64,000 nt of DNA from Aquipseudomonas alcaligenes (GCF_900156545.1 NZ_FTNW01000002.1:434001-498000); one strand, 5' to 3'; positions 34,242 through 42,709 are shown, numbered from the stretch's first letter. Notes: generated by a model from the letters alone, not told the origin. Program-made: numbers and translations.

Positions 34242-35347
34242 GGCTGTTCTCCGAAGGCATTCAGCACGCGCTTGAGCAGTTCGTTGTGGCTGTAGCTGCC
34301 GTCGCGGTCATCGGCATAGCGCACCACCACCAGTTTCTGCGTCGGCAACACATAGAGCCCCTGCCCCCAGTGGCCGAGCGCGGCAAAGGCATCGTCCGGC
34401 ACGTCCGGCCAGGGCTTGGCCGAGCCCTCCAGCATTGCGTTGAGCCACCACTGGCCGCCAGGCACGGCTTCCCCCGGTTTCTGCGGATCGGGGCGGTAGT
34501 TGGCAAACGCTGTGCGGTTGAACGCCACCCAGCTCGGCGGCAGCAGCTGGCGCTCGACCCAGCGGCCGTCACGCTGCATCAGCAGGCCGACACGACCCAG
34601 GTCGCGGGCACTCAGGTAGGCATAGGAGGACGCCACGAACGTGCCGCTGGCATCGCGCTCCCACACGGCCGAAGTGATGCCCAGCGGCTCGAACAGCGCG
34701 CTCCAGGGATAGTTCGCATAGGCCTGCTCGCCGACCATCGACTTCAGGCTGGCGCCGAGCACGTTGCTGTCGCCGCTGGAATAGCGAAAGCGCGTGCCCG
34801 GGATGGCGCCCAGCGCATGCTCGGCGGTGAAGGCCGCCATGTCGCCACGGCCACGGGTGTAGAGCATGGCCACCACCGAGGACTTCAGCGGTGCGTATTC
34901 GTAGTCCTCCTGCCAGTCCAGGCCCGATGCCCAGTTGAGCAGGTGGCCGAGCTTCACCTCGGGGTGCGCGGCGAACGGCGGATAGTGTTTGGCGACCGCA
35001 TCGTCCAGCTTGAAGCGCCCTTCGCCATAGGCGACGCCGAGCACGCTGGCGAACAGGCTTTTGCTGATCGACCAGGTCAGATGCGGGGTCTGCGCGGTCG
35101 TCGGCGCGGCGTAACGTTCGTAGACGATCACGCCATCCTTGATCACCAGCAGCGCATCGCTGCGCACACCGGCGCGGGTGGCATCGTCGCGCGCCGGAAA
35201 GGCATAGGCCTCGAGGGCCTGCAAGGCGGGGGTAACGGCGCTGGGCTGGCTGTTCCACTCGGGCATCGGCCAGCTCTGCGCAGCCAGGGGGCCGGCGGCC
35301 AGCAGGCAGCCGGCGACCAGGGTGCGACGCAACAGGGCAAGGGACAT
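34238..35347 (-). CDS. Periplasmic serine hydrolase, class C beta-lactamase fold
   Basis: 369 aa with a signal peptide ending LAAQ (about residue 23). The catalytic SxxK is in WSISKSLF (about residue 94), followed by a YSSGDSN segment (the YxN position) and GHWGQG near the C-terminus. Related proteins include esterases, 6-aminohexanoate-dimer hydrolase and low-molecular-weight penicillin-binding proteins. The true substrate cannot be read from sequence. Forms a two-gene unit with the small membrane protein. Confidence 0.83.
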   Translation of the reverse strand: MSLALLRRTLVAGCLLAAGPLAAQSWPMPEWNSQPSAVTPALQALEAYAFPARDDATRAGVRSDALLVIKDGVIVYERYAAPTTAQTPHLTWSISKSLFASVLGVAYGEGRFKLDDAVAKHYPPFAAHPEVKLGHLLNWASGLDWQEDYEYAPLKSSVVAMLYTRGRGDMAAFTAEHALGAIPGTRFRYSSGDSNVLGASLKSMVGEQAYANYPWSALFEPLGITSAVWERDASGTFVASSYAYLSARDLGRVGLLMQRDGRWVERQLLPPSWVAFNRTAFANYRPDPQKPGEAVPGGQWWLNAMLEGSAKPWPDVPDDAFAALGHWGQGLYVLPTQKLVVVRYADDRDGSYSHNELLKRVLNAFGEQP

Positions 35348-35425
35348 CGGGCTCGCTCACGTTTCGGAGAGGAGCCGACGCTAGCACGGCGGGGGTGACG
35401 AACAACAGCGCCGCGGGCGCTGCAT

Positions 35426-36211
35426 TCAATCCGGCAGGCGATAGTCCTGCTGGGTCATCAGGTCCAGGCCACACTCCAGCTGCTCGATCCAGTCGAGGAA
35501 GGCATTGATCATCTGGGGGCCGACGAAGGGCCGGCCGTGCTGCGGCACGATCATCGCCACGTCCATCTCGCGCACCATCTGCGCCCAGAAGCGGCAGGCC
35601 TTGTTGCTGGCCATGTAGCGTCGATGGAAACCGGCCATGCTGGGGACGTGGGCGGCGAAGTCCTGGACCGGGCTGGCGTCGTCGACCATCGAAGCGCCCA
35701 TGTCGCCGGAGAAGAGGATCTTGCTCACCGGGTCGTACAGCTGGAAGTTGCCCACCGAGTGCAGGAAATGCGCCGGCACGGCCTTCAGCTGGCAGTTGCC
35801 GAGCGGAATCGACTGGCCGCGATCGGGCAGCGCGATGATGCGGTCGTAGGTGCAGATGCCGTGGCTGAGGGCCAGGTAGTTGGCCGTCAGGTGCGGCAGG
35901 AAACGCGCCCACAACTTGGAGCAGATCACCCGCGCCCGGGTGTGCAGCAGCCACTTGTCCAGCGAGGCGATGATGTCCGGGTCCTGGTGCGAGGCGAAGA
36001 TGTAGGTCAGCGCCTGCACCGGGATGTGCTTGGACAGCTCCAGCGACAACGGGGTGTAGGTCAGGTCGCCACCCGGATCGAGCAGCAGGTACTGCTCGTG
36101 GTCGGTGATCAGGAACTGGTTGGACTGCACACCCTCGCCGCTGACCAGGTCATCGAACATCAGGCATTGGTGGGTGCCGTTGTCGAACAGCACGATGGGC
36201 TCGCGGCGCAT
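35426..36211 (-). CDS. MBL-fold oxygen-binding diiron-type protein
   Basis: 261 aa. A metallo-beta-lactamase fold related to the diiron domain of flavodiiron proteins: FASHQDPDIIASL replaces the usual HxHxDH/HxExD, with further ligands in HFLHSVGNF, LFSGDMGAS and PQHGRPF. Such ODP-type proteins bind O2 at a diiron site and often act as sensors. There is no flavodoxin domain. The start at 36211 has CCGAGG upstream. It stands alone between the serine hydrolase and the acyl-CoA dehydrogenase-like gene. Confidence 0.75.
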   Translation of the reverse strand: MRREPIVLFDNGTHQCLMFDDLVSGEGVQSNQFLITDHEQYLLLDPGGDLTYTPLSLELSKHIPVQALTYIFASHQDPDIIASLDKWLLHTRARVICSKLWARFLPHLTANYLALSHGICTYDRIIALPDRGQSIPLGNCQLKAVPAHFLHSVGNFQLYDPVSKILFSGDMGASMVDDASPVQDFAAHVPSMAGFHRRYMASNKACRFWAQMVREMDVAMIVPQHGRPFVGPQMINAFLDWIEQLECGLDLMTQQDYRLPD

Positions 36212-36341
36212 GGAAACCTCGGGATAACAGAGCGAGGCGAGCTTAGGCGCAGGCACCGGCAAACATACTGACCTGGATCAAACGAGAGTGAGTGGCGACT
36301 GCGCAACGGCTCTGGCATCAGCCTCGCACCGCCACTGCGCG

Positions 36342-37244
36342 CTAGAAGCCCAACGCGGCGCCAGCCTTTTCCAGGCGCTTGTCGCGCGCCGAGCGGGCCA
36401 CCGCCAGCAGGTTGCAATCGCGCGTCCACAGCGCTGACCAGGACTCCGGTCCGGCGCCGATGGCGGCGTCCACTTCCGGCCGCAGCGCCTCGAACTGGGC
36501 GAACAGGCCGGCCAGCAGCAGGTGGGTGACCGGCTCGCTGGCGCTGTGTCGCGCCACTTCGGCGCAGCCACCGATCAGTGCCAGCAGGCGCAGGCGCAGC
36601 GCCGCCGGCCAGCCGCAATCGCGCCCGATGCCGTACAGCCAGGCGGTGATCGCGGCCAGCACATGCAGGTCCTCGATGCTGCGGAAGGGTTTGACGTAGC
36701 TGTCCCAGCCATCGCCCGGCAACAGTTCGCACAGCACATTGTCCAGGTGCAGGCGGGCATGGCCGATGTCCGGCATCAGGGCCAGCGCCGGCAGTGGCTC
36801 GATGCGCGCGCCCGGCGCACCGCTGCGCACCACGCCCACCGCCAGGCGCGGGGCGCCCTGCTCCTCGTTGCGCGCCGCCACCAGCAACCAGTCGGCGGCC
36901 TCGGCGGCGGTGACAAAGTCCTTGCGCCCGGACAGGTGCAGCCCGTCCAGGCGGGTGTGCAGATCGGCCGGACGCGAGCTGCGGTTCTCGGTCACGCACA
37001 GCGCGCCAAGGCTGCGCGGTGCCGCCGGCCACAAGGCACGCAGGGCGCCCTGGTAACCGGCCAGGAAGGCCAGCCCCGGCGTAGCCGCCAGGCAGCCGCC
37101 GAGCACCGCCAGGGCGAACGGGCTGCTATCGCCCGCCCGTTTCAGCAGCGCGGCATACCAGTCATCCAGGGGCCCGGCCGGCAGGCGGTCACGGGTTTCC
37201 AGCAGAGATTGCCAGGGCATCACAAAGTCCTCGTCGTCTGTCAC
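36342..37244 (-). CDS. Short acyl-CoA dehydrogenase-like protein
   Basis: 300 aa. The central region (ALCVTENRSSRPADLHTRLDG, then LHLSGRKDFVTAAEAADWLLVAA) matches the beta domain of acyl-CoA dehydrogenases, flanked by shortened helical parts; normal members have 380-400 aa. No clear catalytic Glu is seen. It is divergent from olsB, sharing a 112-bp leader. It may be a degenerate or specialised flavoprotein; the substrate is unknown. Confidence 0.68.
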   Translation of the reverse strand: MTDDEDFVMPWQSLLETRDRLPAGPLDDWYAALLKRAGDSSPFALAVLGGCLAATPGLAFLAGYQGALRALWPAAPRSLGALCVTENRSSRPADLHTRLDGLHLSGRKDFVTAAEAADWLLVAARNEEQGAPRLAVGVVRSGAPGARIEPLPALALMPDIGHARLHLDNVLCELLPGDGWDSYVKPFRSIEDLHVLAAITAWLYGIGRDCGWPAALRLRLLALIGGCAEVARHSASEPVTHLLLAGLFAQFEALRPEVDAAIGAGPESWSALWTRDCNLLAVARSARDKRLEKAGAALGF

Positions 37245-37356
37245 GCAAGCATCACCAATTGTTCATGGAGGTGACACCGGGTGTTCCTAGCCTGAGCTTG
37301 CCCAACAACATCGACCGGCCGCAACCCATAGCAGGCTGGCTCACGGAGGCTAATCG

Positions 37357-38100
37357 ATGACCCAGATCGCCCGAACTGCCGAACGCCGCCTGCACGCCGA
37401 GCGCCTGATCGGCCCGGATGCGCTGCGCGAGGCCCAGACCCTGCGCTACGCCGTATTCAGCAGCGAATTCGATGCCAAGCTCAAGGGCGCCGAGCTGGGC
37501 TTGGACATGGATGATTTCGACCCGCACTGCCGCCACATCGGCGTGCGCGATCTGAACACTGGCAAGCTGGTGGCCACCACCCGCCTGCTCGACCACCAGG
37601 CCGCCGCCAGCCTCGGCCGTTTCTACAGCGAGGAAGAGTTCAGCCTGCATGGCCTGGCCCACCTCGAAGGGCCGGTACTGGAGATCGGCCGCACCTGCGT
37701 CGACCCGGCCTACCGCAACGGCGGCACCATCGCGGTGCTGTGGAGCGAGCTGGCCGAGGTGCTCAACGAGGGCGGCTACCGCTACCTGATGGGCTGCGCC
37801 AGCATCCCCATGCAGGACGGCGGCGTCCAGGCCCAGGCGATCATGCAGCGCCTGCGCGAACGCCACCTGTGCACCGAACACCTGCGCGCCGAACCGCGCA
37901 CCCCGCTGCCGGCCATGGACCTGCCGGGCAACGTCATCGCCGAGATGCCGCCGCTGCTCAAGGCCTACATGCGCCTGGGTGCCAAGGTCTGTGGCGAGCC
38001 CTGCTGGGACCGCGACTTCCAGGTGGCCGACGTGTTCATCCTGCTCAAGCGCGACGAGCTGTGTCCGCGTTACGCCCGTCACTTCAAGGCCGCCGTGTGA
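37357..38100 (+). CDS. olsB: L-ornithine N-alpha-acyltransferase OlsB
   Basis: 247 aa. A GNAT-like acyltransferase of the OlsB/hemolysin family ([45 protein letters not shown]). It transfers 3-hydroxyacyl from ACP to ornithine, giving lyso-ornithine lipid, the first step to this phosphorus-free membrane lipid. OlsA, the second enzyme, is encoded 169 bp downstream. A GGAGG-like site (ACGGAGG) precedes the ATG. Confidence 0.93.
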   Translation: MTQIARTAERRLHAERLIGPDALREAQTLRYAVFSSEFDAKLKGAELGLDMDDFDPHCRHIGVRDLNTGKLVATTRLLDHQAAASLGRFYSEEEFSLHGLAHLEGPVLEIGRTCVDPAYRNGGTIAVLWSELAEVLNEGGYRYLMGCASIPMQDGGVQAQAIMQRLRERHLCTEHLRAEPRTPLPAMDLPGNVIAEMPPLLKAYMRLGAKVCGEPCWDRDFQVADVFILLKRDELCPRYARHFKAAV

Positions 38101-38218
38101 AACCTGTCTCGGATCTCTTGATCGTCGGCCATGCTGCGTTGAAATGGTGCTCGGGCTGCTCATTTACAGCTCGTAAACTCCGCGCCCTCGCCCCATTTCG
38201 CCTTGCCTGGCTCTAGCT

Positions 38219-38248
38219 CAAGAGCCCAAAACAGGTTTCCGGCTCTTG
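38219..38248 (+). terminator. Hairpin in the olsB-olsA spacer
   Basis: CAAGAGCC (38219-38226) and GGCTCTTG (38241-38248) form an 8-bp stem with a 14-nt loop just before olsA. No long T-run follows, so it may attenuate rather than end transcription. The preceding stretch (about 38120-38218) resembles a dispersed Pseudomonas intergenic repeat as I remember it. Confidence 0.4.
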
Positions 38249-38269
38249 TTCCCTCACACGAGAGCAATA

Positions 38270-39040
38270 ATGAACCGACTTCGTCTCTATTCGCGCCTGG
38301 CCCGGCTGGCGGCGGTATTGCTGCTGGGCTTGGCACTGGCCAGCTTTGTCGCCGTAGTCGAGCGCGCATACCGGCATGACCTGATGGCACTGCGCCAGCG
38401 CCTGACCCGCTGGTTCCTCGCCCGCCTGAGCGGCGCCCTGCCGTTCGAGGTCGAAGTACGCGGCGAGCTGCCACAGGGCCCGCACCTGTGGGTCGGCAAC
38501 CATGTGTCGTGGACCGACATCCCGCTGCTCGGCCAGCTGCTGCCGATCTCCTTCCTGTCCAAGGCCGAAGTGCGCACCTGGCCGCTGGCCGGCTGGCTGG
38601 CGCACAAGGCCGGCACGCTGTTTATCCGCAGAGGCTCGGGTGACAGCACACTGCTCGCCCGCCAGCTGCACCGTCACCTGGAAGCCGGGCGCCAGTTGCT
38701 GATCTTCCCCGAGGGCACCACCACCGATGGCCAGCAGGTACGCACCTTCCACGGTCGCCTGCTGACCGGCGCCATCGAGGCTGGCGTGCCGCTGCAGCCG
38801 GTGGCGATCCGCTACCGGCGCAACGGCGAGGTCGATCCGATCGCCCCGTTCATCGGCGACGACGACCTGCTGTCACATCTGCTACGCCTTTTCCGCGCCG
38901 AGCGCGCAGTGGTCGAAATCCAGCTGCTTACCCCGATCGCCAGCCACGGCCAGGAGCGCAACGCGCTGGCACGTAGTGCCCAGCACGCCATCATGCGCGC
39001 ACTGGCAGCAGGCGCGGAGGAGCGCCTGCTGGCCGCCTGA
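38270..39040 (+). CDS. olsA: Lyso-ornithine lipid O-acyltransferase OlsA
   Basis: 256 aa. A PlsC-type acyltransferase with one N-terminal helix (about 12-30), the catalytic NHVSWTD (HxxxxD, about residue 79) and FPEGTTT. It adds the second acyl chain to lyso-ornithine lipid. The neighbouring olsB supports this over phosphatidic acid synthesis. The ATG at 38270 has a GAGAG site upstream. Confidence 0.9.
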   Translation: MNRLRLYSRLARLAAVLLLGLALASFVAVVERAYRHDLMALRQRLTRWFLARLSGALPFEVEVRGELPQGPHLWVGNHVSWTDIPLLGQLLPISFLSKAEVRTWPLAGWLAHKAGTLFIRRGSGDSTLLARQLHRHLEAGRQLLIFPEGTTTDGQQVRTFHGRLLTGAIEAGVPLQPVAIRYRRNGEVDPIAPFIGDDDLLSHLLRLFRAERAVVEIQLLTPIASHGQERNALARSAQHAIMRALAAGAEERLLAA

Positions 39041-39045
39041 ATGAC

Positions 39046-39441
39046 TCAGTCGTGGTTGGGATCGCCCGTGTGCTGCCCATGGTCATCCCCCACATCGTGA
39101 TTGGGACCATCATCATTGCTCCGACCATGATCGTCCCCGGCATCATGGTCGGCGCCATCATCGCTGCCACCACGTCCATCCGAATGGCCGCCATGACCGC
39201 TGTTCCCACCGCGGCCACCACCATCACCACCATGACCGCCGCCATGTCCTCCACCGTGCCCGCCACCATCACCACCATGCCCGCCACCGTGGCCACCACC
39301 ACGTCCGCCGCCGTCACCACCATGCCCGCCGCCACTTCCCTTGTCGGCGTATGCCAGCCCGCTATCCGAGCCAATGCCGCTTCCGACGGCCAAACAGAGC
39401 AACAACAACGACAGTAAAACTCGACGTAACCCAGCCATCAT
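39046..39441 (-). CDS. Secreted Gly/His/Asp-rich low-complexity protein
   Basis: 131 aa. A signal peptide (about 1-32, ending LAYA) is followed by about 95 residues composed mainly of GGGHGG, GGDGG and GGRGG repeats and a C-terminal DDHGRSNDD-type acidic part. Many His and Asp suggest divalent metal binding (for example nickel, zinc or copper), but this is compositional inference. GGGAG lies before the ATG; a second in-frame ATG follows immediately. The opposite strands also read open, but only this frame gives a signal peptide and a sensible start. Confidence 0.7.
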   Translation of the reverse strand: MMAGLRRVLLSLLLLCLAVGSGIGSDSGLAYADKGSGGGHGGDGGGRGGGHGGGHGGDGGGHGGGHGGGHGGDGGGRGGNSGHGGHSDGRGGSDDGADHDAGDDHGRSNDDGPNHDVGDDHGQHTGDPNHD

Positions 39442-39517
39442 TCGATCTCCCGCTCAGACTGTTACCTCATTCAGCCTAGGTCCGGGCTTGTTGCCGATAG
39501 AAAGAGATGACAGACGG

Positions 39518-40099
39518 TCAGCCAACCGAGCGGCAATCGTTGGCGAATGACTGTAACTCGGGGTAGAAGCCACGAAAGTCCTCATACAACGGAGTGTAAA
39601 TGCGCTCCAGATCGGTAATGGCACCTGCCAGCATCTGCGGCCGCGAAAGACGCCGACTCATGCCGCCGATCACCTGCTCCAACACGGCGAAATCCCTGTA
39701 ACTGCCCAGCCAGTCCTGCGCCGCCATGCGCGGGGCGATGCTGGCCAAACGCTCGGGCAGTTCGCGCTGGGCCGCCAGCACTTCGTACACGCGGCCGGTG
39801 AACTGCGGCAGCGGTTCATCGTGGTAGTCCGTCCAGTCGCGCGCCAGGCAATGGTCGAAGAACAGGTCCAGCAGGATGCCCGAGGTACGCCGCCGCTCGG
39901 CGGGAAAGCGCGCCCGCGCCTGCTCGACCAGCGGGTGGCGGTCGGTGAAGGCGTCGATCTGCCGGTGCAGGCGGATGGCCGCCTCGAGGTCGGCCGGGAA
40001 GCGCCCCGCCAGCGGCCCCTTGACGAAATCGCCGTACAGGCTGCCAAGCAGCTGCGCCGGGCTATCGCCGCCCAGGTGCAGGTGCGCCAGGTAGTTCAC
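39518..40099 (-). CDS. acpH: Acyl carrier protein phosphodiesterase AcpH
   Basis: 193 aa, DUF479/AcpH family: MNYLAHLHLGG...SLYGDFVKGP, LHRQIDAFTDRHP and LLDLFFDHCLARDW carry the HD-like metal residues. It removes the 4'-phosphopantetheine arm from holo-ACP. The ATG overlaps the stop of the upstream AraC regulator (ATGA), an unexpected pairing. Confidence 0.88.
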   Translation of the reverse strand: MNYLAHLHLGGDSPAQLLGSLYGDFVKGPLAGRFPADLEAAIRLHRQIDAFTDRHPLVEQARARFPAERRRTSGILLDLFFDHCLARDWTDYHDEPLPQFTGRVYEVLAAQRELPERLASIAPRMAAQDWLGSYRDFAVLEQVIGGMSRRLSRPQMLAGAITDLERIYTPLYEDFRGFYPELQSFANDCRSVG

Positions 40100-41121
40100 G
40101 CCGCGGCCTTGCGCCAGGCATTGGGGGTCATACCCAGCCAGCGGCGGAAGGTACGGCTGAAGTTGCTGGTGTCGCGATAGCCGAGGCGCTCGGCCACCGC
40201 TTCAACGCTCAGCTCGGTGTTCTGCAGCAGCCAACAGGCCAGCTCCTGGCGCACCTCGTCAAGCAGCAGCTGGTAGTGGGCGCCCTCCTCGCGCAGGCGG
40301 CGGATCAGGGTGCGCTCGGACAGGTGGAACTCCTCGGCCAGCTGCTCCAGGGTCGGGTAGCTGCCGCTGCAGGCCAGCAGGCGCAGCTGCACCTTGCTGG
40401 TCCAGTCACCGCCATGCCGAGTACCGAGCAGCTGGTGCTCGCAGTCGCGCAGGGCGATGCGCGCGGCCTGGGCATCGGCGCTCAGGCTCGGCCGATCGAG
40501 CCACTCCAGCGGCAGGCTGACGGCATAGTGCTCGGCGGAAAAGCTCACGTCAGGGCCGAGCAGCTCGAAGTAACGAGCAGCCCAGGGCGGCTCGGCGAAG
40601 GGGAAGGCGAACTGCAGGCGGCCCGCCGGCAGCACCCCGCACACGGCCTCCAGCAGGCGCAGGCAGACACCTGCGGCAGTGGCCAGGATGTGCTCGCGGG
40701 CATCGCCCAGGTCGAACAGTTCCTCGCCGGTCACCCGATAACGCTCACCCTCCTCGCGACCGGACAGACGCAGGCTGGTCAGGCGCAACACGCTGAAACG
40801 CTCCAGCACCTGCAGCACGCCACGCAGGTCCGGACACAACGCCGCAGCGTAGCCCACCGGGCCATGGGCCGACACCGGCGTGGCGCAGCCGACCTCCAGG
40901 CCCAGCCAGGGACAGTCGGTAAGCACAATGGCGCGGCGCACCAGGCGCTGCACCTGGGCGAAGTTGAGCGGGCGGTTGTCGCGGTGCAGGTGCTGCCAGT
41001 CAAGCCCGGTGCCGCTGAGGATGTCGTTCTCGGCGAAGCCGCGCTGGCGTAGCGCCGCGCACAGCAGGCGGGCGTAGATCGGGTGCAGGCAGGGTTGCAG
41101 CGGGACGAGGCTGGGTTCCAT
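40096..41121 (-). CDS. AraC-family transcriptional regulator, divergent from alkB
   Basis: 341 aa. An N-terminal ligand-binding domain of the OruR/ArgR-like 'Arabinose_bd' type (about 20-210) and a C-terminal double HTH (LAEEFHLSERTLIRRL and AERLGYRDTSNFSRTFRRWLGMTPNAWR). Its divergent position (123-bp shared leader) makes it the likely alkane- or fatty-acid-responsive activator of alkB. The ATG at 41121 is preferred to a TTG eight codons upstream. Confidence 0.87.
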   Translation of the reverse strand: MEPSLVPLQPCLHPIYARLLCAALRQRGFAENDILSGTGLDWQHLHRDNRPLNFAQVQRLVRRAIVLTDCPWLGLEVGCATPVSAHGPVGYAAALCPDLRGVLQVLERFSVLRLTSLRLSGREEGERYRVTGEELFDLGDAREHILATAAGVCLRLLEAVCGVLPAGRLQFAFPFAEPPWAARYFELLGPDVSFSAEHYAVSLPLEWLDRPSLSADAQAARIALRDCEHQLLGTRHGGDWTSKVQLRLLACSGSYPTLEQLAEEFHLSERTLIRRLREEGAHYQLLLDEVRQELACWLLQNTELSVEAVAERLGYRDTSNFSRTFRRWLGMTPNAWRKAAA

Positions 41122-41244
41122 GGCGGCTTCCGGCGCGGGGCTCAACTGTCACCATAAGACGATTTTCTGCCCATCTCAACGGTTCTGCGCAAGACCAATG
41201 CGGTCCATGCTGGCCACAGGTCGTAGAACCTCGGAGAGAACAAC

Positions 41245-42405
41245 ATGGAAATCGCCCTGCCCTACCGTGACCGCAAGCGCCCGCTGTGGCTGCTGTCACT
41301 GTTCGTACCCACCTTCGGGCTGATCGGCCCGGCGCTGTACCTGCTGGTGTCGCCCAGCGAACTCTGGCTGTGGCTGTCGCCGCTGTTTTTTTATTTCGGC
41401 ATCCCGCTGCTGGATGCGCTGATCGGTGAGGACCCGAGCAACCCGCCGGAGTCCGAAGTCCCGGCGCTGGAGGCCGATCCCTACTACCGCTGGATCACCT
41501 ACCTGCTGGTGCCGGTGCTGTGGGCCTCGTTCATCGCCATCTGCGTGTTCGTCGCCAGCCAGCCGCTGAGCGCAACCGGCCTGCTGGCGATGATCATCAA
41601 CACCGGCGGCGGCCTGGGTTTCGCCATCAACCTGGGCCACGAGATGGGCCACAAGAAAAGCACCCTGGAGCGCTGGCTGGCCAAGCTGGCACTGGTGCCG
41701 GCCTGCTACGGGCACTTCTACATCGAGCACAACCGCGGTCACCACCGTGATGTGGCCACGCCCGTCGACCCGGCCTCATCGCGCATGGGCGAGTCGATCT
41801 ACCGTTTCGTCCTGCGCGAAATGCCGGGCGGCTTCCGCCGTGCCTGGCAGCTGGAGCAGGAACGCCTGGCGCGCTGCGGCAAGAGCCCCTGGAGCCTGTA
41901 CAACGAAGTGCTGCAGCCGGCGCTGATCAGCCTGGCGCTGTACGGCGCGCTGGTGGCCGCGCTGGGCTGGCAGATCCTGCCGTTCCTGCTGCTCAGCGCC
42001 TTCTGGGGCGCCTTCCAGCTGACCTCGGCCAACTACCTGGAGCACTACGGCCTGCTGCGGCGCAAGCTGGAAAATGGCCGCTACGAGGTGTGCCAGCCGC
42101 ACCATTCGTGGAACAGCAACCACCTGTTCTCCAACTGGGCGCTGTTTCACCTGCAACGCCATTCCGACCACCACGCCCACCCGACCCGGCGCTACCAGTC
42201 GCTGCGCAACTTCCCCGATCTGCCGCGCCTGCCCAGCGGCTACTTCGGCATGTTCCTGCTGGCCTACGTGCCGCCGCTGTGGTTCCGCCTGATGAACCCG
42301 CGGCTGATTGAAGCGGTACAGGGCGATGCGGCGCGCATCAACTTCCAGCCGGGCCTGCGCGAGCGCCTGATGCGCCGCTACGGCCTGCAGGAACACGCCG
42401 CATGA
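41245..42405 (+). CDS. alkB: Alkane 1-monooxygenase AlkB
   Basis: 386 aa. A membrane diiron hydroxylase with six helices and the full set of His boxes: HEMGH (132-136), EHNRGHH (161-167), LQRHSDHHAHP, and NYLEHYG. It oxidises the terminal methyl of alkanes using electrons from rubredoxin. The position matching Trp55 of the GPo1 enzyme, which limits chain length, is Phe49, a bulky residue. CGGAGAG precedes the ATG. The stop overlaps the rubredoxin gene (ATGA). Confidence 0.96.
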   Translation: MEIALPYRDRKRPLWLLSLFVPTFGLIGPALYLLVSPSELWLWLSPLFFYFGIPLLDALIGEDPSNPPESEVPALEADPYYRWITYLLVPVLWASFIAICVFVASQPLSATGLLAMIINTGGGLGFAINLGHEMGHKKSTLERWLAKLALVPACYGHFYIEHNRGHHRDVATPVDPASSRMGESIYRFVLREMPGGFRRAWQLEQERLARCGKSPWSLYNEVLQPALISLALYGALVAALGWQILPFLLLSAFWGAFQLTSANYLEHYGLLRRKLENGRYEVCQPHHSWNSNHLFSNWALFHLQRHSDHHAHPTRRYQSLRNFPDLPRLPSGYFGMFLLAYVPPLWFRLMNPRLIEAVQGDAARINFQPGLRERLMRRYGLQEHAA

Positions 42406-42569
42406 GCCTCTACCGCTGCCCGGAATGCGGCTACTGCTACGACGAAGTCCGCGGCGAGCCGCGCCAGGGCTACCCGGCCGGCACGCCCTGGGACGCCCTG
42501 CCGGGAGACTTCGCCTGCCCGGACTGCGCGATCCGGGTGAAGGACGAGTTCGAGCCGCTGGCCGAATGA
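42402..42569 (+). CDS. alkG: Rubredoxin, AlkG1 type
   Basis: 55 aa with two Cys pairs, CPECGYCY and CPDCAIR, holding one iron. The residue pattern after the second pair (CPDCAIRVKDEF) has an extra Arg-containing position compared with CPxCGxxK of electron-donating rubredoxins, as in the N-terminal domain of GPo1 AlkG. AlkG1-type proteins could not replace AlkG in published complementation. It is coupled to alkB. Confidence 0.9.
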   Translation: MSLYRCPECGYCYDEVRGEPRQGYPAGTPWDALPGDFACPDCAIRVKDEFEPLAE

Positions 42570-42577
42570 CCCGCCCC

Positions 42578-42606
42578 GGCCGCGAGCCACGCGCGGGCTC
42601 GCGGCC
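42578..42606 (+). terminator. Hairpin after the alkB-rubredoxin unit
   Basis: A perfect 11-bp stem GGCCGCGAGCC / GGCTCGCGGCC with a 7-nt loop, 8 bp after the rubredoxin stop. No T-run. Confidence 0.55.
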
Positions 42607-42622
42607 TGCCCATCAGCAGCGT

Positions 42623-42694
42623 CGATAGTCGCTATCGGAACAAACGATCTGCGTATCGGGAAAGCCCGATATACAGTTCGCCTCAATCCGATAC
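42623..42694. promoter_or_regulatory. Cluster of TATCGG half-sites, candidate ArsR operators
   Basis: CGATAG-TCG-CTATCG (42623-42637), TATCGGG-AAAG-CCCGATA (42654-42671) and a further ATCCGATAC (42686-42694) occupy the 90 bp before the ArsR-family gene. The recurring unit is TATCGG(A/G). Spacing and position fit autoregulation by a dimeric winged-helix repressor covering the promoter. Confidence 0.6.
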
Positions 42695-42709
42695 GCGCAG
42701 TCCGCCGCC

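Noticed and set aside
38991..39417. Alternative open frames on both strands over the Gly/His-rich gene
   Set aside because: They arise from the short-period repeat; only the chosen frame has a signal peptide and ribosome site.
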